This document shows positions 42,201-54,270 of a stretch of DNA of 64,000 bases, in pieces. The stretch's first letter is position 1; each line of letters starts with the position of its first letter. The position numbers and the translations under genes are program-made. Below the pieces are notes generated by a model. It searched no databases. It had not been told where the DNA came from and saw nothing but the letters and a program-made list of their open reading frames with translations. Source of the stretch: Juglans regia (Eukaryota; Streptophyta; Magnoliopsida; Fagales; Juglandaceae); assembly GCF_001411555.2 (NCBI RefSeq), contig NC_049912.1, forward strand, positions 28,033,722 through 28,097,721, written 5' to 3'.

Positions 42201-45200
42201 ATCGAGATAAATGATAATGGTACAAAATTCCATACCTGTTCCAGCTTCAATTTTAATTCCATCTCCAAGCACTTTGCATGAAGCTCCTCCATATCCCACT
42301 GCATTTGTGTCAATTTCTCCTTTTCAGTTAAAACAGCCTGCTGCATGTTATCTTTACAATTCTGCCTAGTAATTTCAGATTCCACTTCCAAATCTTTGAC
42401 CTACAACAGAACATCACCATAAACGATATTAACGGATAGTATGGTACCTAAATTGATCTTGAAAAAAATTTAAGCATGTCAAGGCCCTCGCGACTTTCTT
42501 TTCATTTCTTTCATGTTTGACACTCTCCATTAACATGGCTTGGGTCAACGAGCACATATTCTAATTCTGCACACACAGAATGTATTTTAAGCATAAAGAG
42601 CCACATCCACAGTTTTCAAATATTTCCATTAGGCTCACCTAAAATTTCTACCAAGGTACAAGATAAGACTAAAAGAACATGTAAAAACCAGAACGCTCAT
42701 TTCCCCTGATCAAATAAATTTTAGCCTAGATTCTCAAGCGCATCGAACCTGATGTCTCTCATACAGCTATCACAAACAGGTTAAGACAGCAATATTGAAC
42801 AACACTCTTCCTTTTTAAGGCCAAAAAGCATTCAGAAGTTGAAGCTGATATGTTGAAAACTCCTAAACAATACATGCAAAGATCTTAATTCACCAGTATC
42901 AATAGAGTAAAAAGGCACCAATTAGATGGAAAACTTCCATCTTAATTTGATGTCTCCCAAACAGGAAAAACGAATGAAACGACAAGAAATATTTGGCCAA
43001 AACATAACACTGATGTGGAGCAACAAAAGAATAATAAACTTATCCGTACTTTTCTCCACTTAAATCAAAATAGAACCACAAAATTTGAAATTTAATCATG
43101 GTTAGAAAAATGAAATGAAACTTATATAATACCAATTCACCATCTAGAAACACCCTGAAACTATTGAATAGCCCAATGCGGCTTATGTGAACTAGAAAGA
43201 AAAAAGTGACTGGGAAACAGACATTGAAGAAATAAATAATTACAAGAACCAAAAAAATCATATAACTGCTACAGAATATACCTTTGTTGTGAGAAATTGT
43301 CTCACCGAAACTTCTTGATTCAATCTTGCTATAAGGTCCTCGAAATCTGTTTTTGCTGTGGCTAGTCTCTGCTGCATGGTAACAAGTACTCTGTTCAGTC
43401 TATATCGTTCGTCAGATGGAAGAGCAACCAGTAAGTCCCTTGGAAGCTGTGAATCTGGATTTACAAAAGAATCCATGTTCTTTGGAGCTTCAGAACCTCG
43501 GGAATGGTCAGGGTAACCACCAAAATAATTGGCTTCCCCTGTATTTGACATTTCACTACCTCTTACAGAACTCAAGTCACTTCCAACACTCTCTGTTGAG
43601 AGTCTACGAACATGGCCATCCACCTCGCAATCCCCTAGTTCAGGAAAAAAGTCCGTTCCATCTATGCGGAGAGGTTTAGCACCAGAATTATTCCCAATTA
43701 CCTCATCCCTGCCTATATTATTATTGACCTGACTTCCCATAGTCATTTGATGCCTCGAAAATCTTTGTAGGCTCTCCTGAATAAATTTTCTGTTAAACAT
43801 GCCATGTTTGACAGTCCTTTTATATGGATCAATTAAGTATTGTTCGGATACGGATTTCTCCAAGCCAGGATCAGTAGAATTATCATTCCGATGCCTTGGT
43901 GTTCCAACCTCAGATATCTCATAAGGAGTATCATTACCATGATCTGATGCAAACAAACCACCAGCAAGCCCAGAAACATCTGAGTTGGAACGGAGCAGAG
44001 ATGATAGAACCACACCACCAATTGAAGAATTAGCATCCGGAGTTTGCTGATTCTCATCATAGAATGCTGAAAAGTAATAACACAAGAACCCAAATTAGTT
44101 TGGAGTATTATCTGTAGAGTACATATATTCTACTTTTTAGGATCACACTTGGTGCACTTAAGAATTAGGAAACCATGTAATGCTGATTCCAAGATACATC
44201 AAGGAAACACCTACAAGACCTCACAGCAGCTTCTAGCTCAAGAAAGGTCGCCACAGGAGCACTTCTTGATACATCAATGTCTGACAATAGTTTTCCCATC
44301 CAATCCTCCAAAGAATACCTCCGCTGCAACAAACTAACTGTGTTGAGAATATTATAACTGTTATTTTGAGGGGAAATAGGCCTGATTTTTAAATTGTTAC
44401 ATGGGGAAATATGCTAGATTTATGAAATCTTTTAAGTAGTTAACAAAAAGAGTATTAACTTGATAGTATAGTGGACGTGCACAATCAGTGACTGCAGCCA
44501 AATATTATACAAGTGGGCCATTGTCCTCAAATTGCATATAGCGATTGAACAAATAAACCAAAAACTTATAAAGTATTGTCGCTGAATACATGTATTATCG
44601 CCACGTACTTGGACACGATTTTCTTCTATCCTTCTACAGTTTCAGGTCTTGGATATACTTCCATAAACATCCATGCACTTCAGGAGAAAAACTCAACTCC
44701 AAGAACCCATTAAGTCCTCTTACCAGGGTTAAAGCAAGAGAGGGGACAACTCGCTTATCAAAAAAAGAAAAAAAAACATGGGACATCTCAAAACTTCTCT
44801 ACTAGTAGATCCAACATTATTTCGTATGGAGGTTACAAGAATAAGTTTCAAAATCCATATAATGAATTGCCATCATAATTTGTCTCAGAGTGTATATAAT
44901 AATATCTAGTCTATCAATTATTTTTGAATTGCATGAAATAACTAAAGAAAATTTGAGCATTACCGCAGAGAGTAAGATAGACAAACAAGAAAAATGTGCA
45001 ATCTACCTCTTCCAGCAGAGTCTGGCTTTTTATTTTCAAAATCCCCTTTGGAGGAGCTGGAGGCAGATTTTTCTTAGGAAATACCTGCCTGACCTACAAA
45101 GCTAAAAAGAATGATTATGTCCTCCAACCACAATATGCAAATGAATGTGTTCGCCATAGTAGAGGATAAGAAAAGGTCAAAAAACAATGCAAACTTTGCA

Positions 45201-46736
45201 AAATGCATTGTTTTTCTAAAACAATGCAAAATGCATGCAATGATTTAAAAAGCAGACAATTCCCTAGTATGGTGATACACACTACACAGGAAATGCCACT
45301 TACTTCAGAAAAAAGCTTTAAAAAATCGTTAAATCTGCGTAATATTCCTCGAATTGTGGTGATTCCTTCTGGTGATTGTAAACCAACTTGAACCCTGTAA
45401 AACTGTTCTCTATGAATGTTAAAATAGAAAATAAGTAAAGTGGTGTTGAATTAAAATAGAACCAGAACAAAATACTACCAAGACATTTCCAATAACAGAA
45501 GCTTTGCTGATAATATAAACGCATTTTACTCACAACACTCAAAAACCTAATGTCCAATAAATTACATAATCCGGCTACCAGTAATTAGAAAAACAAGCAC
45601 TATTCAATATCATTTAATATTCCAAACCGTACCTCATGAAACTGTTAGCACTAAAGAAGACAAGTGAGTGGAGAAAACATATGATACATATAACAGCATA
45701 GCAGTTCTATCCAGCCCAATTAAAGAAATGGGTAAAACTAGACAGCTTCAAATAAACTCTTCATCATGTATGAAAGAAGAATATTGATAAACGTTATTTT
45801 TTTATGGAATAAATTTTTACTCTCTTTACATAGACAAGTACACACATATACTCCCTGTCAACTAGAATACCACGCTCAGAAACATGCAACAACTTTAGAA
45901 GGTAACTACCAATAACTTGAGAACAGCAAAGTGGTTCAATTTGAAATAAATTTTTCTGATGGGTAGATTGGAAATAACAAACCATAAAAACGTATGTATT
46001 AAGAAATACTTATAGATACCACCACAGGATCTGAGCCTCTTGATTTGGAAAGGAAAACCCAAGAAGGAATTGAGATGCAGTAACTCCAACCAGTGTGGAA
46101 ATCATGCGGCCAGACAGTTTCACGTCCATCCTACATTCAAAGAGCAGGGCAGATTATCTCAAACGAAAATATTTATATCAACCTAAATTCCAAACTCTCC
46201 GATATGTGCAAGTGCCAGTAGAGATTAAATTAATAAGACACAGAGAAAAACCACCACCCTCCAAACCTGGTGATCTAAAGCAACCCCGAAAATCAGCGAC
46301 ATAAATCAAATTCAATCCTTTGAGGGAAATTAACAACAGCTCCATCATATCAAACATTCAGCTCAAACGAATCGAAAATTCTTACCAAATACACATAACC
46401 CACCAGTTATAGTTACAACTCAACCCCATAAAACGATAAAGGTCGATCAAACTTGAAAAAGAAGGGTACCCATTTGCGAGGAGGGGGGCTCCAATCCATA
46501 CCCAAAGGGAGCGGCGACTTTCCGTCGTGGCGGTGCTTGGGAGGGCTGCGATTGGGCAACACGCTGTGACCAGAATTGGGCTTGTAGCTGTCCAGAAGAT
46601 CGTCGTCATCGGAAGGGTCAATCGTGGAATTCGAAGAGGAAGAATCCCGGCCATGAGAGAACGGTTCAAGAATGGCATCGAAGAAGTCGAGGTTATAGTC
46701 GTCCAAGAGAGAGAGGTCGTGCGCGTACAGATTCAT
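39217..46736 (-). CDS. EREX: PX-domain RAB5 effector, EREX-like
   Basis: Similar to Arabidopsis EREX (At3g15920), an effector of RAB5 GTPases that binds phosphatidylinositol 3-phosphate and helps transport storage proteins to the vacuole. 813 aa. Exons (high to low): 46470-46736, 46020-46130, 45304-45402, 45007-45093, 44215-44323, 43282-44066, 42236-42400, 41902-42144, 40735-40953, 39217-39573. The N-terminus ([20 protein letters not shown]) is acidic, followed by a conserved SPPPRKW block; the PX domain spans about residues 95-200, including [12 protein letters not shown] (PI3P-binding Arg-Arg region) and PPAPPKG. A serine-rich linker follows, then long coiled coils (about 440-690). The last exon carries a perfect tandem duplication giving a 29-residue repeat ([19 protein letters not shown]). 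No signal peptide; expected on endosomes. Confidence 0.93.
39284..39452 (-). repeat. 87-bp-unit in-frame tandem duplication in EREX-like last exon
   Basis: 39284-39365 and 39371-39452 are identical over 82 bp, with an 87-bp offset (29 codons). It duplicates [19 protein letters not shown] plus the following NGTPEQD segment before the acidic C-terminal stretch. Confidence 0.95.
41636..41732 (-). mobile_element. About 73-bp LINE 3' fragment in EREX-like intron 8
   Basis: Read on the minus strand it contains GTGTACTTGGGCTATGCC and ends with an A-rich tail followed by an AAT repeat (41648-41720). It is flanked by TTCCTCTTGTTA at 41636-41647 and 41721-41732, a 12-bp duplication. Confidence 0.8.
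44743..44789 (+). mobile_element. 27-bp LINE-tail insertion in EREX-like intron 4
   Basis: GCTTATCAAAAAAAG and further A-rich sequence (44753-44779) lie between GGGACAACTC (44743-44752) and GGGACATCTC (44780-44789), 9 of 10 bases matching. Confidence 0.6.
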
Positions 46737-46795
46737 TTCGATATCTCAGATGTGATTTTCTTTCTTTTCTTTTCTTTACCGAGTTCCTAAAACAG

Positions 46796-46829
46796 AGAGA
46801 GAGGGTGAGAGAGAGAGAGAGAGAGAGGG
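46796..46829. repeat. GA microsatellite in EREX-like 5' region
   Basis: GA repeat interrupted by GGGTGA, about 60-90 bp upstream of the EREX-like ATG; reads as CT-rich leader on the minus strand. Confidence 0.8.
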
Positions 46830-46982
46830 TGTGTACTGTGTAGGTCGGAGCCGAATGATTATTTCTTTTCTTCTTACGCTGGAGTTGCCTGCCTGCTCCT
46901 GGTGATCTTCTTTCAACGGGATTGGAACCATTTCTCCCGAGAGGAGACATTCTTGTCACTACGTTAAAAAAAATATATATTA

Positions 46983-47219
46983 AGGCTTCGTTTGTGTGTG
47001 ACTGAACTCATCCTATCTCAATTCATCTCATTTTATCATTATAAATTTTTTAAATTCTTATATAAAATATATAAAATAATTTAATTTTTTTAAATTTTTT
47101 AAATTTCAAAACAATTTTTCTAAATTTCTATACAAAATATAATAAATAATTCAATTTTTATTTTACTATTTACAAACCATTTCAACCCATCGTAACTCAT
47201 CTATGAATCTAAACCATTC
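46983..47219. mobile_element. Diverged Tourist-like MITE
   Basis: Starts GGCTTCGTTTGTG and ends near CTATGAATCTAAACCATTC, with TTA on both sides (46980-46982, 47220-47222). Interior contains CAATTCATCTCATTTTATC and long A/T tracts, like the other copies. It lies between the EREX-like 5' end and the PPR gene. Confidence 0.55.
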
Positions 47220-47740
47220 TTAAAATAGTTCATATTTTTTGTTTTAAAATAATTGATCAATTACTATTTATCATTTCATATACTACATCTTATTAAAAAT
47301 ATCCGTAAATCTTAAAAAACATATTTAAAAAAAATATCTTCATATCTTATAAAAAGTTATAAATATAAAGTGTGAAAATGAATAGTAATTGATACATTAC
47401 TTCTTTAATTTTAAATAAATTGATTATATACCCTAATTTTGAAATTTTTATGTAAATGAGATTTTAGAGAGAGAGAGAGTAATGTTTTGAATATTTAAAA
47501 TAAAAATAAAAAAAATTAAATAGACAAATTTCGAATTTTTTTTATACTTTTAAATTTATTTTTTATATTAAAAAAAATTGCTCGTTCAAACCATTTCGTG
47601 TATTTTCATCTTGTAGGTAGGTTACGGACTTACGGTAGTTGTCCTTTTGCTTTTTAGGTCTTCCAACGGTACTTGAGGTCCATGAAAACTGAAAAGGCAG
47701 GGAAGTCGCGCAATTTGTTTGCCTCTCTCCGTCTCATTGT

Positions 47741-50008
47741 ATGCAGCCCTCTTTTGTTCTCAAAATCCACTCTCTCTGTTCTCCTTTGACCTTGTCAACT
47801 TCACATTCCTCATCCCTCGAGAAAATGATCTCCATGGCATCCGTTTCACCAACACGCATCTCTCCACACTCCCATCCTCGCTCCCTTGAAAACCCATTAC
47901 TCACTCTCTTCGAAAACTGCAAGTCCATGGACCAACTCAAGCAAATCCATTCCCAAACAATCAAAACAGGGTTGACATCAAAGCCGGTTGTACAAAATAA
48001 AATTGTAGCCTTCTGTTGTACGCATGAATCCGGCGATATGACCTATGCCCGTTACATGTTTGACACCATTCCTGAACCAAGTGTGTTCATTTGTAACACC
48101 ATGATAAAAGGCTATTCTAGGATTCATCTGCCTGAAAATGGGATTTCTATGTACTTGGAAATGTTGAGAAGGAATGTCAAGCCTGACCATTACACTTTCC
48201 CATTCTTGTTAAAGGGTTTTACACATGATATTGCATTGGCATGTGGGAAACAGTTGCATGGTCATGTAGTGAAATATGGGTTTGATTCTAATATGTTTGT
48301 TCAAAATTCTTTTGTACATATGTACTCTTTGTGTGGTCTGATTGATATGGCCCGTGGTGTTTTTTATTCGAGTCAGATAAGGGATGTGGTTACTTGGAAT
48401 GTAATGTTATCTGCATACAACAGAATTAAACAATTTGATGAAGTACGGAGGCTTTTTTATGAGATGGACAAAAAGGGAGTGTCTCCCACTTCAGTTACCC
48501 TTGTTCTAGTGCTATCAGCTTGCTCCAAATCCAAGGACTTAGATATTGGCAAGCGGGCTCATGAGTATGTCAAAGAATGCAAGGTTGAACCCAATTTGAT
48601 ATTGGAAAATGCTTTGATTGATATGTATGCAGCTTGTGGAGAAATGGATCTTGCGCTTGGGATTTTCCGGAACATGAAGACCAGGGATGTGATTTCTTGG
48701 ACTGCCATTGTTGCAGGGTTTGCCAATGCTGGAGAAGTTGATTTAGCACGGAGGTATTTTGACCAGATGTCTGAAAGAGATTATGTTTCATGGACTGCCA
48801 TGATTGATGGGTACCTTCAGATGAACCGGTTCAAAGAGGCTTTGACACTTTTTCGTCAGATGCAAACTTCAAATATAAGACCGGATGAGTTCACCATAGT
48901 TAGTGTTCTAACTGCTTGTGCACATCTTGGGGCACTTGAATTGGGAGAATGGATAAAGACATATATTGAAAAACACAAGATCAAGAATGACGTGTATGTA
49001 GGAAATGCTTTAATAGATATGTACTTTAAATGTGGAAACGTGGAAAAAGCGCAAGGGATTTTTAAGGAGATGCCTCGGATTGATAAGTTTACATGGACAG
49101 CGATGATTGTTGGTCTTGCCATTAATGGGCGTGGTGAAGAAGCTCTGGATATGTTCTCTGAAATGCTAAAAGTTAGAATAGCACCAGACGAGATAACTTA
49201 CATTGGTGTTCTATGTGCTTGTACTCACACGGGCATGGTAGACAGTGGAAAAAGGTTTTTTGCTAGCATGACCACCCAACATGGGATTAAGCCCAATGTC
49301 GCACATTATGGGTGCATTGTTGATCTTCTTGGCCGAGCTGGACATCTAAAAGAAGCTCATGAAGTTATAAAGAATATGCCAATGAAACCAAATTCAATTG
49401 TCTGGGGGGCACTTCTTGGTGCATGTAGAGTACATAAAGACGCAGAAATGGCTGAAATGGCAGCCAAACAGATTCTTGAGTTAGAGCCCGAAAATGGGGC
49501 TGTTTACGTTCTATTATGTAATATATATGCAGCTTGCAATAGATGGGAAGATTTGCGTGAAGTAAGACAAACAATGAAGGATAGAGGAATCAAGAAAACC
49601 CCAGGTTGCAGTTTGATAGAGATGAATGGTATTGTCAATGAATTTGTGGCTGGAGACCAGTCACATCCTAAGTCTACAGACATCTATTCAAAGTTAGATG
49701 AGATGACAAGAGACTTGAAAATTGCAGGGTATTCACCTGATACATCAGAGATTTCCCTTGATGTAGGAGAAGAAGATAAAGAGAGTGCACTATACCGGCA
49801 TAGTGAAAAGTTGGCTATTGCCTTTGGCCTTATTAGTTCAGGACCTGGGGTCACAATTAGAATCGTGAAGAACCTTAGAATGTGCGTGGATTGTCACCGT
49901 GTGGCAAAGCTGGTGTCAAATTTGTACAACAGAGAAGTAATTGTTAGGGATAAAACTCGATTCCATCATTTCAGGAACGGTTCATGTTCATGTAAAGATT
50001 ATTGGTGA
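47741..50008 (+). CDS. Pentatricopeptide repeat protein, PLS/E/DYW class
   Basis: 755 aa, no introns, similar to Arabidopsis At3g15930. The first ATG (47741) is used; a second in-frame ATG at 47825 (MISMASVSP) is possible, and either gives a serine-rich N-terminus that could be an organelle transit peptide. Tandem PPR motifs of P, L and S types run from about residue 95 to 580, for example VVTWNVMLSAYNRIKQFDE and DVISWTAIVAGFANAGEVD. An E region (GALLGACRVHKDAEMAEMAA, PGCSLIEMNGIVNEF) follows, and a full DYW deaminase-like domain with HSEKLAIAFGLI (zinc-binding HxE), CVDCH and the terminal DYW. Proteins with this layout generally direct C-to-U RNA editing in mitochondria or chloroplasts; the target here is unknown. 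Confidence 0.94.
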   Translation: MQPSFVLKIHSLCSPLTLSTSHSSSLEKMISMASVSPTRISPHSHPRSLENPLLTLFENCKSMDQLKQIHSQTIKTGLTSKPVVQNKIVAFCCTHESGDMTYARYMFDTIPEPSVFICNTMIKGYSRIHLPENGISMYLEMLRRNVKPDHYTFPFLLKGFTHDIALACGKQLHGHVVKYGFDSNMFVQNSFVHMYSLCGLIDMARGVFYSSQIRDVVTWNVMLSAYNRIKQFDEVRRLFYEMDKKGVSPTSVTLVLVLSACSKSKDLDIGKRAHEYVKECKVEPNLILENALIDMYAACGEMDLALGIFRNMKTRDVISWTAIVAGFANAGEVDLARRYFDQMSERDYVSWTAMIDGYLQMNRFKEALTLFRQMQTSNIRPDEFTIVSVLTACAHLGALELGEWIKTYIEKHKIKNDVYVGNALIDMYFKCGNVEKAQGIFKEMPRIDKFTWTAMIVGLAINGRGEEALDMFSEMLKVRIAPDEITYIGVLCACTHTGMVDSGKRFFASMTTQHGIKPNVAHYGCIVDLLGRAGHLKEAHEVIKNMPMKPNSIVWGALLGACRVHKDAEMAEMAAKQILELEPENGAVYVLLCNIYAACNRWEDLREVRQTMKDRGIKKTPGCSLIEMNGIVNEFVAGDQSHPKSTDIYSKLDEMTRDLKIAGYSPDTSEISLDVGEEDKESALYRHSEKLAIAFGLISSGPGVTIRIVKNLRMCVDCHRVAKLVSNLYNREVIVRDKTRFHHFRNGSCSCKDYW

Positions 50009-51032
50009 GTTTGAGAAATGGGCAGACTGTGAAGCGTTGAGTAGTCTTCTTGCTCTGTATATCATCTGGCTTTGAAGAGCAACAGAGCATCAATACTTTC
50101 AGGGGATTCTGTACCATGAAGAGACAAATTACAATATTATAAGCTGGCATTTGTGAAAGACTACAATCAAGTTTTTTTTTAGCAGAAAAGCCTATTTATT
50201 TTGTAGTCGGATACAAGCATATTCACTGTCTATTCGTGCCTAGTTTTATTTTAAAGACGTCTGTCTATTCAATGGGGGCTAGAGTGCCTCGGATGTGAAA
50301 TTACAGAATTTCAATCATAAAAGGAGAAACTCTACCTAAAGCTCTGTTCTACACCACTTAAATCCAAAAAACTTTAATCTGTTGCTTTGCCTACCAAGGA
50401 ATTGCTTGCCAACGTGTTTGGAATCAAACCCATTTTATGCAAACAAATTCTATGAAATCCCAGACAACCTGAATCCTATACCATCAAACCCATTCTCCGC
50501 GACGAGGTATAGTCAAAACCTGCTACTATGAAGATATAGTTTAAAATTTACATAAACTCAAATTGGCTTTTTCTTTGCATTCTGCCATCTCATGATTAGG
50601 ACTTGTATGAGCCAGCATGCAAAGAAAAACACACCAGATCCAAAATGATGATGGTGGAGATTTGGAAGAAATAAACAAAAAGAAAATGACTTTTTTTTTT
50701 TAATCTCTAGCTCGTGCCAACGCCAAGTCAGCACTTGGATAGGCTTTAAATTAGTTACAAGTGTCACTGTGCATCATAATCAACCTCCATTGTTATGGAC
50801 TTCACCTATTAGGTCAGTGTTTTGCATGCCTTAAATACTCTCTGGCTAGGTGGTTTCTCTGTTTCTGTTTTCTCCTCAAGAAGTATAAAGCAGATGCTGA
50901 AGGTTCTGGGAAATTGTACGTCAGAATTTGGACTTCTTTACAAGTTTCCTCAGATGCTGAAAGAGATCAAGCAACAATATGTACAAACTTCAAGTTACAT
51001 AATTGATAAATCTGGATCCTCCATCTTATATG
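50009..51032. other. Convergent spacer between PPR and FAR1-related genes
   Basis: 3' UTRs of both genes plus T-rich tracts near 50690. A plus-strand open frame near 50822-51232 is antisense to the FAR1-related gene and not supported. Confidence 0.6.
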
Positions 51033-53036
51033 CTACATTGGCTGGTCCCCCACAAGATGAAGCTTGTTTAATAACTCCTCCATCGCTTGCAATGCAAACT
51101 TGTAACGATCTTGTGATTTCCTCCCTTCCTCCACAACCTGCACCACACATTTGTACAGATGATCATGTCTATGAACTGGGTTATTGCCGTCGATACCACT
51201 GGAGCTGTGATCAAGAATGTAACTGCGCTTAATGTCCTTCCTCCACCGTGAAAGAATGTACTGAGGTGGAATCTCCTCTATGCCATTTTGATTAAGGACA
51301 GACAGTGCATGCCTGCATAAATAACCTTTAAAGTTGAACAAACCACAAGCACAAAGGACCTCCATTTCAGGTGCATTATACAGAACCTCATACATTGTTT
51401 CCCTCCTGTTTCCCTCAACTTCAACTTGTTCCTTGAAAATGTACGTAAAGATCGGCCCGTCAACATTTAACTGTCTAGTGCTAAAACAAGAGTACATTCC
51501 CTCCACCTCCCTCTTGAACATCCTCAATATGTCATTCGTGTACAATTTTGAGAGTTGCAATTCAAAATAACTACTTGATTTCAGCATATAACTTGAATTT
51601 CTTGAATCCATATCTGCCAGGGATTCAAGCTGATATTTTGTCTGCAGAATTTTATCGTACTTATCTAAAAATTCTTTCAAAGGAGTTTGTTTGTCAATAT
51701 ATTCTTCAAAGAATGAAGATACACCATCGCTTGGCTGGATGGGAAACATTCCAGCCAAAAATGTCTCCTTCAAATAAACTGGAACCCAGCGTTTTCGATC
51801 TTCATATAATGCTTGAAGCCATTTATGATCTCTAAGTCCATGATGTTGCATCATATCCTCCCAAGCTGCCTCAAATTCCTCAGACCTCACTGAGTAATAA
51901 ACTGCTGTACTCAATAGTGCTTGGATCGATTCATATTGGAACAACCCTCCCAGTTTCTCTGGAACTTTCTGCATGATATGTGATAAGCACAGACAATGAG
52001 AAGCTCTTGGGAAAACATCAGAAACAGCAGTCTGTAAGGTAGCACATTGGTCAGAAATAATGGCTTGTGGAGGGCGTCCTAACATACACGTAAGCCATGC
52101 CCTAAACAACCATGTATATGATTCAATAGTCTCACCTGCAAGTAAACCACAACCCAATAGCAGAGATTGTCCATGATGATTCACTCCAACAAAAGAAACC
52201 AGGGGAACTTCATATTTATTTGTCATGAATGTAGTGTCAATAGCAACTACATCGCCAAAATAGCCATATGCAACCCTTGCTCTTGCATCTGTCCAAAACA
52301 AATTCTTCAAACATCCTTTCTCATTTAGATCTATCACATAAAAGAAGTTTGGATCCATTAATTGTGAGCAGCAGAAATAATTAAGAAGTGCTTGGGCATC
52401 TCCTTCTTTAAGCTTCAATTGATTGCCGTAGTCGACATTATTCCCAAATTCTCCTTCATCAACATCTATACTTCCATTATCCTCTGCATTGATAACCACT
52501 GTCCGAAACAGCCTAACTTTTGGTACTTCTTCAGTACCATCTAACTGCAATGTTCTTTTGGTTCCAACACCCAGGTGCTTGTGAGATTTATAGAATTTTC
52601 CACTTTTTGAGCTAATCAAGTGATTGTGCTCAAGCTCCACTTCAATAATTCTCCACCTTTTGGAGTCCATCAATCTGAACTTCATCATTGCTGGACAGCC
52701 AGTTCTTGTTTCTGGTCTTGGTCGGTTTGCTTCACTTTTCTTTTTAAAACCTGCACTACTACAGCTAAGTTTTCCTCTGTATCTTTCCTTACTCTTTCTA
52801 TACCATGTATTGCTTACTCTAACCCCAAATCCCTGTTCCTTGGCATAACAATTGTAAAAATAATATACATCCTCATAAGACTCAAACTCCATTCCAACAA
52901 CGGGAGGAAGGGGGTTCTCTCCTTGAATTATGCCAGTTTGACCCACATATTCAATCATTGAAGAATCTCCTTCTATCTCAAATTCATCAGCATCGTCATC
53001 ACCGACTGGCTCACTGTTGAGAGAAACTTCATCCAT
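51033..53036 (-). CDS. FAR1-related sequence protein (FRS6/FRS8-like)
   Basis: Mutator-transposase-derived nuclear protein, 667 aa, coding sequence in one exon. The FAR1 DNA-binding domain (WRKY-GCM1 type zinc finger) begins around residue 49 (GMEFESYEDVYYFYNCYA) and includes TRTGCPAMMKFR and ELEHNHL. A MULE-type transposase-like core follows at about 245-345 (VVAIDTTFM, AIISDQCATLQTA), then KQTPLKEFLDKY and a SWIM zinc finger (CACGLFNFKGYLCRHAL) near 575-600. Known relatives FHY3 and FAR1 act in phytochrome A signalling; FRS6 and FRS8 have been linked to flowering and growth. Whether this protein has catalytic activity is unknown; related plant proteins are domesticated. The ATG directly follows a splice acceptor (53037-53038), so the 5' UTR is spliced. 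Confidence 0.93.
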   Translation of the reverse strand: MDEVSLNSEPVGDDDADEFEIEGDSSMIEYVGQTGIIQGENPLPPVVGMEFESYEDVYYFYNCYAKEQGFGVRVSNTWYRKSKERYRGKLSCSSAGFKKKSEANRPRPETRTGCPAMMKFRLMDSKRWRIIEVELEHNHLISSKSGKFYKSHKHLGVGTKRTLQLDGTEEVPKVRLFRTVVINAEDNGSIDVDEGEFGNNVDYGNQLKLKEGDAQALLNYFCCSQLMDPNFFYVIDLNEKGCLKNLFWTDARARVAYGYFGDVVAIDTTFMTNKYEVPLVSFVGVNHHGQSLLLGCGLLAGETIESYTWLFRAWLTCMLGRPPQAIISDQCATLQTAVSDVFPRASHCLCLSHIMQKVPEKLGGLFQYESIQALLSTAVYYSVRSEEFEAAWEDMMQHHGLRDHKWLQALYEDRKRWVPVYLKETFLAGMFPIQPSDGVSSFFEEYIDKQTPLKEFLDKYDKILQTKYQLESLADMDSRNSSYMLKSSSYFELQLSKLYTNDILRMFKREVEGMYSCFSTRQLNVDGPIFTYIFKEQVEVEGNRRETMYEVLYNAPEMEVLCACGLFNFKGYLCRHALSVLNQNGIEEIPPQYILSRWRKDIKRSYILDHSSSGIDGNNPVHRHDHLYKCVVQVVEEGRKSQDRYKFALQAMEELLNKLHLVGDQPM

Positions 53037-54270
53037 CTAGAAGAGAAAAGGAATCAAAGAAGCGTACACAAATATGTAGTAGTTGTCCTGACAACAACAA
53101 CAACAAAAGGAATGATAGTGTAAAAATTACTCGACTTCAAACTAGCAGTCTGGTTTCTAGTAAAAGATAACTAATACTTGGTGAGTTCATTAAAAATATA
53201 GAGGGATCATACTTTACCTTCTAAACTGTCATTAAATCCAGGAGATTTTATCCATGGGGAATAAAATGTGGATTTCTGTAAAGAATGTTGATTGGGTCTC
53301 TCAAGACTCTCTCTCAGTGTAAAAAAACATCACAAAAAATGCGGTCCAATGGTAGATCCTCAAAAAAATATCTTGGATTACACCTTGAGACAAACAAGTC
53401 CAAGCATGCCCGAGGCCATGCAATCTAGCTCCCAAAAAAAAAAGAATCAAAATATGACTAATATATATTATCTGTAATATACAGCATGCATTTGCCGCGG
53501 AGGAGAGAAAATATGAAAATAACGCATTCCTTAGCAAAATCTCCGTAAAGTTAAGACGCCCTCGACAAACTTTGGCTGCCATTGATCTCAAAACTACAAT
53601 CAGTGATCAAGTGTGGATATTTCTTTTTTCAATTTTCTCCATTCGAACCAAACATATTTTATTACCGAGAGGAAACTTTTTTGGAAATAGAAACAGCGCC
53701 AAAAACCAGCCGAAAAAGCAAGCTCACCGATTGTTTTCTCCAAATTACTCAACATTTTTGTATTATGTCCAATGACATTATCCAGCACAGGCCTAGCCTG
53801 TGGCTCATCACAAAGAACTAATCGTTCCCAATCGTCCTAAAATTGATTGTTTTGATACGAACGAATTCTTCCTAATTTAATTCTCTAGTCTCTAGTGTTC
53901 GTTTCAAGACCCAAGATTAAAAGTAAATATATATCTATATATATATATATGTGTATGTATGTATGTATCGCTTGAATTATTAGGAACCATCTTACATCAC
54001 TAATTCCCCGAAGCAACAATAGCTAGTCACTCATTCCTCCATCTTCTACACTATGACTCAAAATTTTCTAGGGAAACGAAGTGAAGGTAAGAAAAAAGGA
54101 TCGAATTGATGGATTTTTAAATGGTAGCTGGACTAACCTGATCGGATATCTCGCTGGGGAGTCACCGCAGTGGCGGAGACTACGCTTCCTCGCAGGGAGC
54201 GTCACGCGCGTAGGTCACAGGTGCCAAGAGCTCTCGAAGTCCGCTACTACGAAGTGAACGTGATTTGTGT
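53037..54270 (-). other. 5'-UTR intron and first exon of the FAR1-related gene
   Basis: Acceptor TCTTCTAG adjoins the ATG at 53036. A matching donor lies at 54136-54137 (CAG|GTTAGT on the minus strand), placing a non-coding first exon at about 54138-54270, a GC-rich block with CG-containing motifs. The intron would be about 1.1 kb. Inferred from splice signals only. Confidence 0.55.

Noticed and set aside
50822..51232. 136-codon plus-strand frame
   Set aside because: Antisense to the FAR1-related gene end, no ATG at the start given, no family resemblance.
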